Below are positions 51,614 through 62,212 of a stretch of 64,000 bases of DNA, in pieces. The notes beneath the pieces are model-generated. The model was given only the letters and a program-made list of their open reading frames with translations. It did no database searches and was not told the DNA's origin. The DNA comes from Phycisphaera sp. (GTDB lineage: Bacteria > Planctomycetota > Phycisphaerae > Phycisphaerales > UBA1924). The stretch spans positions 1 to 64,000 of the forward strand of contig JACKGZ010000008.1 in assembly GCA_020639255.1 (NCBI GenBank), written 5' to 3'. Both the position numbers and the translations under genes were made by a program. Each line of letters starts with the position of its first letter. The first letter of the stretch is position 1.

Positions 51614-54063
51614 CGTGGAGCTCCTACGGGCCGAGTCGGCCGGTGTTCGAGACCGCTGGCGGGCATTGGTGTCCATCGGACACGCACTTCCAGCGGCTCG
51701 TCGGACTTGGGCAGCACGTCGGGAGTGATCAGGCCGCCCTGGGTTTCTTTCCCGGCCACGGTGATACTACACGCGGCGCCGGGAGTGTGTTCGTTGGTGT
51801 CTGCGTGCACGACGATCGTGCGGCCACGCCAGCGTCTTTGCGCGGTGATGCGCCCCAGCCCCGAAATAGGGCACGGGTCGATGCGCAGCGCGCCGAACTC
51901 GGGACGGATGCCCAGCACGCGCGTCAGCGAGATGTTGGTGAGCCACGCGGCCGAGCCGGTGTACCACGTCCAGCCCGCGGCTCCGGGCGTTGCCGAGTCG
52001 GGGCCGTCGACGTTGCCGGGCGTGACATAGGGCTCGGCGATGTAGCTCTTCTGATCGCGGCCTTCACGCGCAGGGCTGATGGCGTTCCAGATTGTGGTGG
52101 CGCTCTCGGTGTCGCCGATCTTGCAGGCCGCGGCGAGGGCCCAGGTCGCGGCGTGCATGTAGACGCCCCCGTTCTCGCGCGAGCCGGGCGTGTAGCGTGT
52201 GATGTAGCCCACATCCGTGTCGGGCACCGAGTACGCCGGTGCGAGCAGCAGCGGGCCCATCTCGCGGATGAGGTGCTCCTTCACCGAGTCCCACGCGGCG
52301 TCGAGCCGGTCCTGCGGGCCCGCGTCGGCCAGGATCGCCCACGTCTGCGCGTTCAGGAAGATCCGCCCAGCGTCGTTGTCCTTCGTGCCCAGCCAGTTGC
52401 CGTTGTCCATCGTCGCGCGGCGGTACCACTGGCCGTCCCAGGCGTGCTCGTTGGCGGCGGCGATGTACGACTCGCGCTTGTCGAGCAGCGTCTGAGCGGC
52501 GGCGCTGTCATCGATGAGCTCGAGCACCTCGGCGAAGTCGCGGAGCGTGAAGGCGAGGAAAAACGCGAGCCAGACCGATTCGCCCTTGCCCTCGATGCCG
52601 CACGCCGAGAGCCCGTCGTTCCAGTCGCACGCGCCGATGTGCGGCAGCCCGCGTGCGCTGGTTCGGCGGAAGGCGCGGTCGAGCGATTTCTTGCAATGGG
52701 TGAGGACGGTGTCCTCGCCGCCGTCGACGTAGGGAGTGATCTCGTCGAGGATCGTGAGGTCGCCGGTCTCTTTGATGTACTGGCTGACACCGAAGGGGAG
52801 CCAGAGGTAGTCGTCGCTGCACGAGGTGTGGTTGACGATGATGGAGTTGGGGTGCCACCAGTGGTGGACGCTGCCGTCGTTGAACTGCTGGTGCGCGTGG
52901 ATGACGAGCTGCTTGCGCATGCCCGCGGGGTCGAGCGGCATCCACACCTGCGAGTCCTGGAGCTGATCGCGGAAGCCGAACGCGCCCGACTGCTGGTAGT
53001 AGCCCGTGCGCCCCCACAGCCGGCCGCTGATCGCCTGGTACGGGAGCCAGTAGTTGTTGAGGTCGTTGAAGTCGGCCTTGTCGGTCTTGACGCGGACGCC
53101 GCCCAGGCGGTCCTTCCAGACCTGCTCGGCGACGGGCGCGACGCGGAAGGCCTCTTCGATCGTGCCGTAGCGGCTCATCTCTTCGCCGAGCTGCTCGGCG
53201 TTCTCGCTGACACCGATGAGGTACGCCAGCCGGCGCGACTCGTCGGCCTTGAGCGTGATGTCCGCGCCCAGCGCTGCGCACGCATCGGAGAAGCGACCGA
53301 AGCTCGGCTCACGTACGCCGGGGCCCGCAAGGAGCGCCGCGGGTTTCTCGCGCGTGCCGCGGCCGATGAACACGGCCTTGTCGCCCACCGCGAACGTCTC
53401 GTGCTCGCCCTCGACGATGCACTGGTGCGCCGCGACGAAGGGCCAGCCCTGGTTCCAGTGGTCCTTCTCCTTGTTGCTCGGGACGTCCCACATGACCTTG
53501 CGTGCGTACATGCGGCAGAGCTTGGTGTCGTACTCGGTCCCGATGAAGAGGCGGTGGAACTCGCGCTTGGAATCGGGCGCGACGCCCAGGCACCACTCGA
53601 GGTAGCTGACCACGCGCAGCGAGCGCGGCCGACCGGATTCGTTGAGCAGCCGAAGCGCCCAGATCTCGACCTGCGCGTCGGGGGCGACGGTCATCGTCCA
53701 TTCGGCGCGGATGCCGGCGTACTTGGTGCTGAACGTGGTCGAGCCCGGCGCGTGCCGGCACGCGTAGTGGTCGTACGCGACGCGGCAGGGAGACGGAGCC
53801 GCCGACCACACCTCGCCCGATTCGGTGTCGAGGATGTAGAGGTGCTTGCCGGCGCGGTCCTCGATGAGGTCCATCTCCCAGCGAGTGAGAACGTTCAGCT
53901 GGCTGTTGTCCAGCCAGCTGAACCCGCCCCCGTTCTGACTGACAACGAAGCCGTATCGCCCGTTGCAGACCACGTTCGTCCAGGGCTTTGGTGTCCCGGA
54001 GTCGGTGATCTCGTAGGCGAATCCGTCCTCAATGAACCGGCCGTAGGTGTGGTCGTTTCGCAT
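51610..54063 (-). CDS. GH94 glycoside phosphorylase
   Basis: 817 residues from ATG 54063, the start closest to the family opening (HTYGRFIEDGFAYEITDSGTPKPW). ATG 54087 or 54099 are possible too, since no start has an ideal ribosome site. Domains: N-terminal beta-sandwich (about 1-270), linker helices, (alpha/alpha)6 barrel (about 330-720) and C-terminal strands. The catalytic Asp is in HIGACDWNDGLSACG, and YQQSGAFGFRDQLQDSQ shapes the active site. GH94 enzymes split beta-linked gluco- or chito-disaccharides with phosphate in the cytoplasm; the length suits cellobiose- or chitobiose-type members. It has no signal peptide. First gene of the coupled operon. Confidence 0.88.
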
Positions 54064-54134
54064 TGGATTCTGTCGGCTTCCTGCCATCTGGTCGTGCATC
54101 TTTCAGAAACGGGGGAACGAATGGGTGCGAGCCG

Positions 54135-54875
54135 TTAGGCCCGACGGCGGCGCGAGCAAGCGAGCAGGCCTGTGAGGGCGAGCACGCCGGTGCCGGGTGC
54201 CGGAACGAAGTTGAAGTCAGAGAACAGGACGTTGGAGTAGCCGCCCGCGCCGCCCTGGCTCTGGATGCCGACACCGATGAGCGCGGTGAAGCCTGTGGGG
54301 ATGCCGCCCTCGGTGTTGGTGAAGGGGATCGGGCCGGAGCTGACGGGGCCCGAGCCGAGATCGATGATGTACTCCATGGTGCTGGCGGGGCTCATGCCTT
54401 CGCCGGCGCCCGGGGTGTAGATCATGCGGAGGTCGACGTCGGTGCCGTTGACGTAGACGTTGCCGAAGGTGTGGAAGGGGAGGAACGAGCCGAAGGCGGC
54501 GATCTCGCCGTTGCCCAGCGCTCCGAAGAATCCGAAGCCGAAGAGGTCGGTCATGATGCCGGCCTCACGACCCGCGACGGGATCGGCGTCGAGGTTCATG
54601 GTGACGGAGAAGTCGAAGCCGTCGCCGTAGTCGAAGTCGCTGGCGGTGGCGCCGGCATCCTCGGAAGCCCAGGCCATATGGCGGTTGGCGAAGTTGCCCG
54701 AGCCGAAGCTGTCCTCTTCGATGCTGAGGCTGGCGGGGTATTGGTTATCGATGACGAGGTTGCTCGACGGGAAGTCGTTGAACACGCGTGCGTTCACTTG
54801 GAGGCCGTCGTAGGGCTGAGCGGCTGCGCCGGCGGCACAGATCAGCCCGATCATTCCGATTGCTGATGCTTTCAT
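54135..54875 (-). CDS. Secreted PEP-CTERM-like protein
   Basis: 246 residues from ATG 54875 (GGAGAGAG 4-11 bases upstream). Signal peptide (about 1-20, AAGAAAQ). Middle part beta-rich without named family. The end VPAPGTGVLALTGLLACSRRRRA has the three PEP-CTERM parts: a P-x-P motif, a short helix and an arginine cluster, here as the PAPG variant. Such tails direct export and anchoring by exosortase systems; no exosortase gene is in view. Its promoter carries a LacI-type operator (54958-54971). It precedes the GH94 operon by 71 bases and may be its first gene. Confidence 0.75.
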   Translation of the reverse strand: MKASAIGMIGLICAAGAAAQPYDGLQVNARVFNDFPSSNLVIDNQYPASLSIEEDSFGSGNFANRHMAWASEDAGATASDFDYGDGFDFSVTMNLDADPVAGREAGIMTDLFGFGFFGALGNGEIAAFGSFLPFHTFGNVYVNGTDVDLRMIYTPGAGEGMSPASTMEYIIDLGSGPVSSGPIPFTNTEGGIPTGFTALIGVGIQSQGGAGGYSNVLFSDFNFVPAPGTGVLALTGLLACSRRRRA

Positions 54876-54957
54876 GAATCTCTCTCCGTGTCTCGTGGCG
54901 CCAAGGTGTCTTGCCTCGGCGGGCCCCACAAGGGCCAAAGCCGACGGCGCCGTCCCA

Positions 54958-54971
54958 TGTAAACGGTTTCA
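54958..54971 (-). promoter_or_regulatory. LacI/cre-type operator, site 2
   Basis: TGTAAACGGTTTCA, a near-perfect palindrome of the LacI/cre kind. It adjoins the -10 box of the promoter at 54971-54999, exactly as in site 1 (47262-47275). It stands 83 bases before the 54875 start codon; site 1 stands 81 bases before its gene. Confidence 0.6.
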
Positions 54972-54999
54972 TCGTAATGTGTTCTTCACGTTCGCACAA
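54971..54999 (-). promoter_or_regulatory. Promoter of the PEP-CTERM/GH94/transporter group
   Basis: On the minus strand TTGTGC (54994-54999), a 17-base spacer and TACGAT (54971-54976), followed at once by the operator. Confidence 0.5.
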
Positions 55000-55058
55000 C
55001 CGCCTGTATGCGCCTGTCCACGATTTTTTTCACCCATCGAACCGCATAAATCGGCATC

Positions 55059-56549
55059 TCATCTGCGCTTGCGACTCGGCTGAAGCCCGAGCCTGCCGTA
55101 CGCATTCCGAACATACTCGTGCTCGCCGAATGTCTTCCACAGCAGACCCGTCCTGGCGTTCTCGATGCAGATCAGCATCGGACCCGCATCGATCGCGACG
55201 CGATCCGGCGCCACCCATTCGACCACGCCGTCCTCGTTCGGGCGGAACGAATCGGCGAACCCGTAGCCGCCTTCGCTCGGATCGGCCCACAGCAACGGGG
55301 CCTCGTTGCGCGCGAGCTCGCGGTAGTGACGCAGCGCATCCATCGCCGCGGCAGGCTCGAAGATGATCGCGCTACCCGCGGAATAGGGCGCGACCGTGCC
55401 GTCGCGCCAGTCGTCCTGCATCTCGATCTTCAGGTGATCGAACTGGGGTTGGCCGAGTTGCTCCTTGGCCAGCTTCGGAAAGTGACCCGGCACGAGGTAG
55501 CCCATCTCGCCGTCGCACGCCGAGAGGCCCCACACGTGCTCGCCGAAGCCCTTGAACGGACGGTCCCTGTCGCGTGCACGCTGGCGGTGCAGCTCGACAA
55601 GGCGCCGGCTGTTCTCCCACCAGTCGGTGGGCCTGCGGAACTCGACGCCGTGCGATTGCGGGTCGTCCTCGCCCATCGCGGCGTAGTCGATCCAGCAGTG
55701 CGCGAAGAACGCGGTGAAGAGCGCACCCGACCACGGGAACCACACCACCTCGCCCGCGCCCGGCACATCGCCCAGCGTGCGGCGCGTGCGGTAGTACGTC
55801 TCGGGCGAGAGCCGATGCGCCTCATCCGGCGGCGTCTGCGAGAGGAAATAGATCAGCTTCTGCTCGTCGCCCGCGTCGGCCCACGTGTAGTGCAAAAGCC
55901 CCGCCTCGAACGGCGCGTTCTCTTCTGTCGGCTTCTCCCAGCCCAGGCTCATGAAGCCCTGCTCGAACGGGCGGTGGTGTTCCTTCTCAACGAACGAGGC
56001 CCAGTCTGCGCCGGCAACCAATTCGTCGGCGAGCGTGGCGATCTCACCACCGAAGTGCGAGCTGGCGGTGATCAGGCCCGCGAAAAGAATCGCCGAGTCG
56101 ATCGTGCTGGCGACCTGCTCGTACGCGCCGCCGCTGGGGCCTGCGGTGCCCGGCGCGAGGAAGTGATAGAACACGCCGCCGGATCGATTGTCCGGGTTAT
56201 TGTGCAGTGCGCGGACGATCTTGAGCGTGCGCACTTCGGCTTCGTGGTGCGTCACCCAGCCGCGTTCGTCCCCCACCACGATCGCCGCGAGCTGGTAGCC
56301 CACGCCTGCGACACTGATGAATTCCACGCTCGTACGGTCGCGCACCATCCCCGTTTCGGGGTCGACGGCGTGCCAGAAGTAGTTGAAACAACCGAGTTGC
56401 ACCTCGTCTAGAAAGGCCTCGTCGTCTTTCTCAAAAGCGAACGGTGGCCGATCGGGTTGTGCGTCGCCAGGCTGTGCCAATGTGCAGGACATCGTCGAGA
56501 CGGGCAGCGCCAGGCACAGGACGAAGCCGAAAGAGCGTGCGGGATTCAT
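55059..56549 (-). CDS. Secreted glucoamylase-family (GH144-like) protein
   Basis: 496 residues. Lipoprotein or signal peptide at the start (ALPVSTMSC, Cys about 22). From about 45 the (alpha/alpha)6 barrel of the bacterial glucoamylase/GH144 family follows: FLDEVQLGCFNYFWHAVDPETGMVRDRT, ISVAGVGYQLAAIVVG, GEHVWGLSACDGEMGY, PYSAGSAIIFEPAAAMDALRHY and GGYGFADSFRPNEDGV. GH144 members include endo-beta-1,2-glucanases. The activity here is inferred, and other glucan links are possible. GAGG stands 6 bases before ATG 56549. It is divergent from the LacI gene and shares its intergenic region. Confidence 0.78.
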   Translation of the reverse strand: MNPARSFGFVLCLALPVSTMSCTLAQPGDAQPDRPPFAFEKDDEAFLDEVQLGCFNYFWHAVDPETGMVRDRTSVEFISVAGVGYQLAAIVVGDERGWVTHHEAEVRTLKIVRALHNNPDNRSGGVFYHFLAPGTAGPSGGAYEQVASTIDSAILFAGLITASSHFGGEIATLADELVAGADWASFVEKEHHRPFEQGFMSLGWEKPTEENAPFEAGLLHYTWADAGDEQKLIYFLSQTPPDEAHRLSPETYYRTRRTLGDVPGAGEVVWFPWSGALFTAFFAHCWIDYAAMGEDDPQSHGVEFRRPTDWWENSRRLVELHRQRARDRDRPFKGFGEHVWGLSACDGEMGYLVPGHFPKLAKEQLGQPQFDHLKIEMQDDWRDGTVAPYSAGSAIIFEPAAAMDALRHYRELARNEAPLLWADPSEGGYGFADSFRPNEDGVVEWVAPDRVAIDAGPMLICIENARTGLLWKTFGEHEYVRNAYGRLGLQPSRKRR

Positions 56550-56613
56550 GGGTATTCCTCAGTTTGCACGTCCGATCACGCGTGTACCGCGTGGGGTCGA
56601 ACCGGATTCAGCG

Positions 56614-56619
56614 TATACT
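56614..56619 (+). promoter_or_regulatory. -10 box just before the LacI gene
   Basis: TATACT ends 6 bases before GTG 56626, so transcription would start at or next to the start codon (leaderless message). No good -35 box is seen at the right distance. Confidence 0.35.
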
Positions 56620-56625
56620 GACTCT

Positions 56626-57687
56626 GTGGGTAAGAGCCAACTCATCAACGGCGCAACTCCCGGCGAAGGCCACGGACACGACCAGCATAAGCCCTCGCTG
56701 ATCACCGATGTCGCCAGGCTCGCCAACGTTTCGACCGCCACGGTGAGCCGAGTACTCAACACGCCCGAGGTCGTCGCGCCCGCGACGGCCGAGCGTGTGC
56801 GCGAAGCGATGAGCGAGCTTCGTTATCGACCCAACATCTTCGCCAAGGGCCTGGTCTCACGGACGAGCCGCGTGCTGGGCATCATCATGCCCGACTTCAT
56901 GGGCGAGTTCTACACGCAGCTGCTGCAGAGCGCCGACACCGTCGCCCGCGAGCACGGCTACCACGTCGTTGTGACAAGCGACACACGCCTCGGGTCAGCC
57001 GACGCGGTGCAGAGCCTGCCTCTGAACTTCCTCGACGGCATCATCGCGCTGCTCACCTTCCCAGACCGCAAGCTGACCAAGTCGCTCGTCGATCTGAACA
57101 TGCCCATGGTGCTCATCGACACCGAAGAGGGCGTGCCGGGGATCGACCGCGTCCGCATCGAGAACGAGCCCGGCGCGAGGCAGGCCGCGATGCACCTGCT
57201 CGATTCGGTCGCACCAGCCGACTGCTTCCACGTGGGCGGCCCCGCGTCGAACTTCGACGCCAAGGACCGAGCCAAGGCGTTCGGCGATGTGCTCCGCGAG
57301 CGAGCCGAGAGCGTCGGCAGGCACCAGATCATGTTCGGCGACTTCTCCGCCGACTGGGGCTACGAGTGGGGCATCGCGAATCTGCGTGCTCGGCGCGACA
57401 CCGTGACGGGCGTCTTCGCGGGCAACGACGAGATCGCCCTCGGCGTCATGAGCGCCGCCAGCGAGCTTGGGATCTCGATCCCAGGCCAGCTCCGCGTGGT
57501 CGGATTCGACGGCACGCGGATCTGCAACATCATCCGCCCCGCGCTCTCGAGCGTGGCCGTCCCGTTCGATCTGATCGGACGCTCGGCGGTGGAGCTCTGC
57601 CTCTCGCGCATCGCCGAGCCGGGACGCGAGGCACAGACGATCCCCGCAGAGACGCACCTGGTCGTCCGCGAGAGCTCGACGCCCTGA
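56626..57687 (+). CDS. LacI-family transcription regulator
   Basis: 353 residues from GTG 56626. The open frame runs further up, but those residues overlap the start of the divergent gene. Helix-turn-helix at about 23-45 (LITDVARLANVSTATVSRVLN), hinge helix near 70, then a periplasmic-binding-protein-like sensor (VLGIIMPDFMGEFYTQLLQ, DGIIALLTF, VTGVFAGNDEIALGVMSAA, LRVVGFDGTRICNIIRPALSSVAVP). It should bind palindromes of the TGTAAnCGnTT type until a sugar ligand releases it. Two such sites are in this locus (47262 and 54958). It sits between the GH144-like gene and the ATPase gene. Confidence 0.9.
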   Translation: MGKSQLINGATPGEGHGHDQHKPSLITDVARLANVSTATVSRVLNTPEVVAPATAERVREAMSELRYRPNIFAKGLVSRTSRVLGIIMPDFMGEFYTQLLQSADTVAREHGYHVVVTSDTRLGSADAVQSLPLNFLDGIIALLTFPDRKLTKSLVDLNMPMVLIDTEEGVPGIDRVRIENEPGARQAAMHLLDSVAPADCFHVGGPASNFDAKDRAKAFGDVLRERAESVGRHQIMFGDFSADWGYEWGIANLRARRDTVTGVFAGNDEIALGVMSAASELGISIPGQLRVVGFDGTRICNIIRPALSSVAVPFDLIGRSAVELCLSRIAEPGREAQTIPAETHLVVRESSTP

Positions 57688-57697
57688 GGCACGAGCT

Positions 57698-57709
57698 TCT
57701 GTATACAGA
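57698..57709. promoter_or_regulatory. 12-base palindrome between lacI-type and ATPase genes
   Basis: TCTGTATACAGA, perfect palindrome 11 bases after the LacI stop and 79 bases before the ATPase start. The core TGTATACA is shared with the site at 25832-25843. Confidence 0.35.
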
Positions 57710-57787
57710 TGGCCCTTTTCCATCGCTCGCGCTTCGGGCTCGCCCGTTTCCGCTACGATGCACTCTGCCCATGAAGGAGCCCGGATC

Positions 57788-58899
<1,112 letters not shown>

Positions 58900-58903
<4 letters not shown>

Positions 58904-59994
58904 CTCGCTTCGCCCACGCACAACGCACGTTCACGCGCCGGGTTCATCAAGATCTCAGCGATCTGGATCGCGTTCAGCGCTGCGCCCTTGCGCAGCTGGT
59001 CGGCGCTCACAAGCAAACACCAGCGTTTGGCCCGCCCCGAGTCATCGACGGGTGTGCCTGGGTCGGGGCGAATACGTCCGACAAGGATCTCGTCGCGCCC
59101 GGTCGCCTTGGCGGGCGTCGGGAAGCCGTTGCCGCGTCGGTCATCGACGACGCATAGGCCCGGCGCCCTTGCGAGGCACGCGCGCACCTCGGCCTCGCCC
59201 GCAGTGCGCCCAAGCTCGACAGTGATCGCCTGCGTGTGCGCCCGCTCGACCGGCACACGCACGCAAGTCGGCGAGATGCGGAGCGACCGATCACACCAGA
59301 TCTTGCGGGTTTCCTCGATGATTTTGCGTTCCTCGCCGTTGACGCCCGTGAGGATCTCCACCTCAGAATCGTGGCTGAACACGTTGCCCGCGCAGGGCTC
59401 GCCGAAGTACGCGGGCGTGATCGGCTCGCCCGCAGCGAGCGAGCGTGTCTGCGCGTTCAGCTCTTCGAGCGCCGCCAGCCCGGCGCCACTGATCGCCTGG
59501 TAGGTGGCAAGGTCGATGCCCGCGATACCGAAACATCGGCGCAACGGCTCGAGCGAGGCGAGCAGGATGATCGTCGAGCAGTTCGGGTTCGCCGCGAGCC
59601 GCGGCCGGGCCTTGAGCGCATCGGCGTTGATCTCGGGGACAACCAGCGGCACGCCTGGTTTGAGCCGGAAGGCCGAGGAGTTGTCGACGACGAACGCCCC
59701 CGCTTCGATCGCTCGCGGCGCGTGCGCCCGCGCCACCTCGCACGTGGCGCAGAAGATCGCGACACCGACTCCCTCGAACGAAACCTCGCCGAGCGATTCG
59801 ATCGTGAGCGATTCGCCGCCATATGTGACACCTTCGCCCGCGCGGCGCTCGCTGGCGATCGCGTGTACGCACCCCGCGGGCACACCCCGCTCGGCGAGGA
59901 TCGAGAGGGCCTCGCGCCCGACGAGCCCGGTCGCGCCGACGACGGCGATCGACCCGGACACGCCGAACGCCCAGCAGGAATCGCCCTCATGCAC
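58900..59994 (-). CDS. asd: Aspartate-semialdehyde dehydrogenase
   Basis: 364 residues from GTG 59994, with GGAGG 6 bases upstream inside the end of the aspartokinase gene. NADP loop SIAVVGATGLVGREAL (about 14-29), catalytic Cys in RLAANPNCSTIILL, and later VRVPVERAHTQAITVEL with the active His. It makes aspartate semialdehyde from aspartyl phosphate, the branch point for Met, Thr, Lys and diaminopimelate. It overlaps the aspartokinase gene by 8 bases. The N-terminal about 13 residues are extra compared with many family members. Confidence 0.94.
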
Positions 59995-60754
59995 AGGCCA
60001 CCTCCGGCTCGTCCGCGTGCCAGGTGGCGCCCGTTGCGCCGACGTGCGAGGCGTCGTCGCGCCCGAACGCACCGACTTCGAACGCGAGGCGTTCGCGCTG
60101 CGCGAAGCGCACGGCCTTGTGCTGCACGATCCGCCCGTCGAGCGCGAGCGCGTCGCCCCAGCTGAGCGTGCGGTAGCGCCTGGGAGTCGGGCCGGGCGAT
60201 GCGGGGTCACGCTCGTAGAGGCCCGCGACGTCCTTGACGAGCCTGCAGCGGGCGCCGAGCTGCGAGGCGATGAAGAGCGCCGAGAGATCCGAGCCCCCGC
60301 GACCCAGCAGCGTGTGCTCGCGCGACGGGCCCACGCCCACGAAGCCCGGCACGACGACGACGCGCGAAGCGTCGAGCGCGCGGGTGAGCGTCCACGCATC
60401 GACGGACGCGGGGTTGGTGTCGGCTCCAGCGCCCTTGGTGCGCAGTCCGATCGCGTGCGGGCCGAGCACCGGTGCCCGCACGCCGCGCGAGGCGAGCGTG
60501 AGCGAAAGCAGGGCCGCCGACGTGAACTCGCCCGTCGCAAGCAGGAGCGCGAGCGCCGATTCTTCTGGCTCGTCCTGGACAGATCGTGCTTGCGAGAGCA
60601 GTTCGTCGGTCGTGCCTTCGAGCGCCGAAACCACCGCGATCACGCGCAGGCCCTTGGCGTTGAAGCGCTCGATCTCCGCCGCCACGGACGCGAGGCTTTC
60701 GCGGGATCGCAAGACGGAGCCGCCGAACTTCAGGACAATGGCCTGCTCAGACAT
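59987..60754 (-). CDS. Short aspartokinase without ACT domains
   Basis: 255 residues from ATG 60754 (GGAGG 6 bases upstream, the same arrangement as for asd). The amino acid kinase fold is complete: AIVLKFGGSVLRSRESL, VIAVVSALEGTTDELL, LLATGEFTSAALLS, LLGRGGSDLSALFIASQLGA with the Asp of the Asp-kinase motif, and RLVKDVAGLYERDPA. Usual aspartokinases have about 400 or more residues with two ACT domains that bind Lys/Thr; none is present here. With asd next to it, aspartate is the likely substrate. Control may come from the SAM riboswitch upstream instead of feedback by amino acids. Confidence 0.82.
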   Translation of the reverse strand: MSEQAIVLKFGGSVLRSRESLASVAAEIERFNAKGLRVIAVVSALEGTTDELLSQARSVQDEPEESALALLLATGEFTSAALLSLTLASRGVRAPVLGPHAIGLRTKGAGADTNPASVDAWTLTRALDASRVVVVPGFVGVGPSREHTLLGRGGSDLSALFIASQLGARCRLVKDVAGLYERDPASPGPTPRRYRTLSWGDALALDGRIVQHKAVRFAQRERLAFEVGAFGRDDASHVGATGATWHADEPEVACA

Positions 60755-62015
60755 TGACCACCTCCTCACCGACGGGCCCATTGACGGCCCCGCTCACGGC
60801 GAGCCCAGCTTCGATGGCCTTGGCTAGATCGGCGATGATGTCGGACGGGTCTTCGAGCCCGACGGACAGCCGCACGAGCCCGTCGGTGAGCCCGAAACGC
60901 TTACGTTGGGCGCGCGGCACATCGGCGTGGGTCATGGTCGCAGGGTGCGTGACGAGCGTCTCGACACTGCCCACGTGCTCGACAAGCCTGCACAGCTCGA
61001 GCGACCTGAGCAGTTCCTTGCCCGCTTCGAGCCCGCCCGCGAGTTCGAAGGCGATCACGCCGCCGTGGAGACGCTCGCCCCGGATCGTTTCGTGTTGCGC
61101 ATCGGCGAGTGTGCGCTGCGTGAATCCATTGAGCCCAGGGTAGCACACCCGCTCGACGCCCTCGGTCTCGCTCAGCCACTCAGCGACGACCTGCGCGTTC
61201 TGCGACTGGCGTTCGAGGCGCAGGGGCAGCGTCTTGAGGCCCTGGAGCGTGAGCCACGCGTTGAACGGCGCGATGATGCCGCCCGTGCACTTACGCACCC
61301 AGCGGAGCTTCTCGTTCAGCCTCTCGTTCCGCGACGTGACGGCCCCGCCGAGTGCCGCCGAGTGACCCTCGATGTGCTTGGTCGTGCTGTACACGCTGAT
61401 GTCCGCGCCCAAGTCCAGCGGTTTCTGGAGCACGGGCGTCAGGAACGTGTTGTCGACGGCGCACAGGGCCCCGGCTTCGTGCGCAATCTCGCTCACCGCG
61501 CGGATATCCGTGATCGAGAGCGTCGGGTTCGCGGGCGATTCGACGAAGACGAGCTTGGTGTTCGCCTTGATCGCGGCGCGAACGGCTTGGGCATCGGTCG
61601 AGTCGACGAACGTCGCGTCGACGCCGAGTTCCGAGAGCAACTGCTGGAAGAGACGCGTCGTCCCGCCGTAGACCGCTTCGCCGACGACCGCGTGGTCGCC
61701 GGCTTTGAGTGTGGCGAGGAAGAGCGCCGTCTCGGCGGCGAGCCCGGAGCCGAACGTGACACTCGGTGGCGCGCTTTCGAGCCCGCCCAGGATGCGTTCG
61801 AGCTCCGCGACTGTTGGGTTGTCGACGCGTGAATACGTGGGGCCCGCGTAGCCGTCGAGGGCGGGCTGGATGTACGTGGTCGACTGAACGATGGGCGGGA
61901 CGAGCGGGCCGGTTTCGCGGCGGGACTCGACTGGCCCGTGCAGGGCGAGCGTGCTGCTCGCGGGTCTGCTGGGTGTGTACGACTGCTGGTAACGCTCGTT
62001 GTTGGACGCGGACAT
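60747..62015 (-). CDS. Cystathionine gamma-synthase/lyase family PLP enzyme
   Basis: 422 residues. PLP enzyme of the Cys/Met metabolism family: YSRVDNPTVAELERILGGLE, FGSGLAAETALFLATLKAGDHAV, VFVESPANPTLSITDI, AVDNTFLTPVLQKPLDLGADI and STTKHIEGHSAALGG with the PLP lysine, then SVETLVTHPATMTHADVP. It could be MetB (cystathionine gamma-synthase), the lyase or O-acetylhomoserine sulfhydrylase; a SAM-type riboswitch upstream and the aspartokinase/asd genes behind favour methionine synthesis. The ribosome site lies in the loop of a hairpin at 62017-62033. The three genes overlap by 8 bases each. Confidence 0.9.
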   Translation of the reverse strand: MSASNNERYQQSYTPSRPASSTLALHGPVESRRETGPLVPPIVQSTTYIQPALDGYAGPTYSRVDNPTVAELERILGGLESAPPSVTFGSGLAAETALFLATLKAGDHAVVGEAVYGGTTRLFQQLLSELGVDATFVDSTDAQAVRAAIKANTKLVFVESPANPTLSITDIRAVSEIAHEAGALCAVDNTFLTPVLQKPLDLGADISVYSTTKHIEGHSAALGGAVTSRNERLNEKLRWVRKCTGGIIAPFNAWLTLQGLKTLPLRLERQSQNAQVVAEWLSETEGVERVCYPGLNGFTQRTLADAQHETIRGERLHGGVIAFELAGGLEAGKELLRSLELCRLVEHVGSVETLVTHPATMTHADVPRAQRKRFGLTDGLVRLSVGLEDPSDIIADLAKAIEAGLAVSGAVNGPVGEEVVNV

Positions 62016-62016
62016 A

Positions 62017-62033
62017 CCGTGAACTCCTCACGG
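62017..62033 (-). promoter_or_regulatory. Hairpin holding the metB-type ribosome site
   Basis: CCGTGA-GGAGT-TCACGG on the minus strand: 6-base perfect stem with the ribosome site GGAG in the loop, directly before ATG 62015. Confidence 0.55.
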
Positions 62034-62111
62034 CATCAGTCGGGCCAGCTTGAAGCGGGGACCGCACCGACCATCGGTGCATTTTGCTGAGAAACCCGCA
62101 GGTTCTCGGCC

Positions 62112-62210
62112 GCATCGCTCCCCCGCCGGGGGCTGGCCTCGGCACCGCGACCTGTCAGAACAGGCTCGGTTGCCGCCCGGGAGAAGGCCTCCCCGGGTCT
62201 CTTGATGCTG
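62112..62210 (-). promoter_or_regulatory. SAM-type riboswitch (SAM-I/SAM-IV group)
   Basis: On the minus strand the leader reads GCATCAAGAGA at 62209-62199, then a GGGGAGGCC stem region, GGGCGGCAACC, and later GGTGCCGAGGCCAGCC, and closes with GATGC (62112-62116) to pair with GCATC. These are the conserved blocks of the SAM-I/SAM-IV superfamily (ATCAAGAGA, GGCAACC, GGTGC-x-CCAGC). SAM would switch off the methionine genes behind it. The subclass is open, since no covariance search could be run. A further GAGAA/TTCTC hairpin follows at about 62085-62106. Confidence 0.75.
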
Positions 62211-62212
62211 GA

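Noticed and set aside
51643..54138. 830-codon frame opposite the GH94 gene
   Set aside because: Shadow of the GH94 gene; no recognisable domain.
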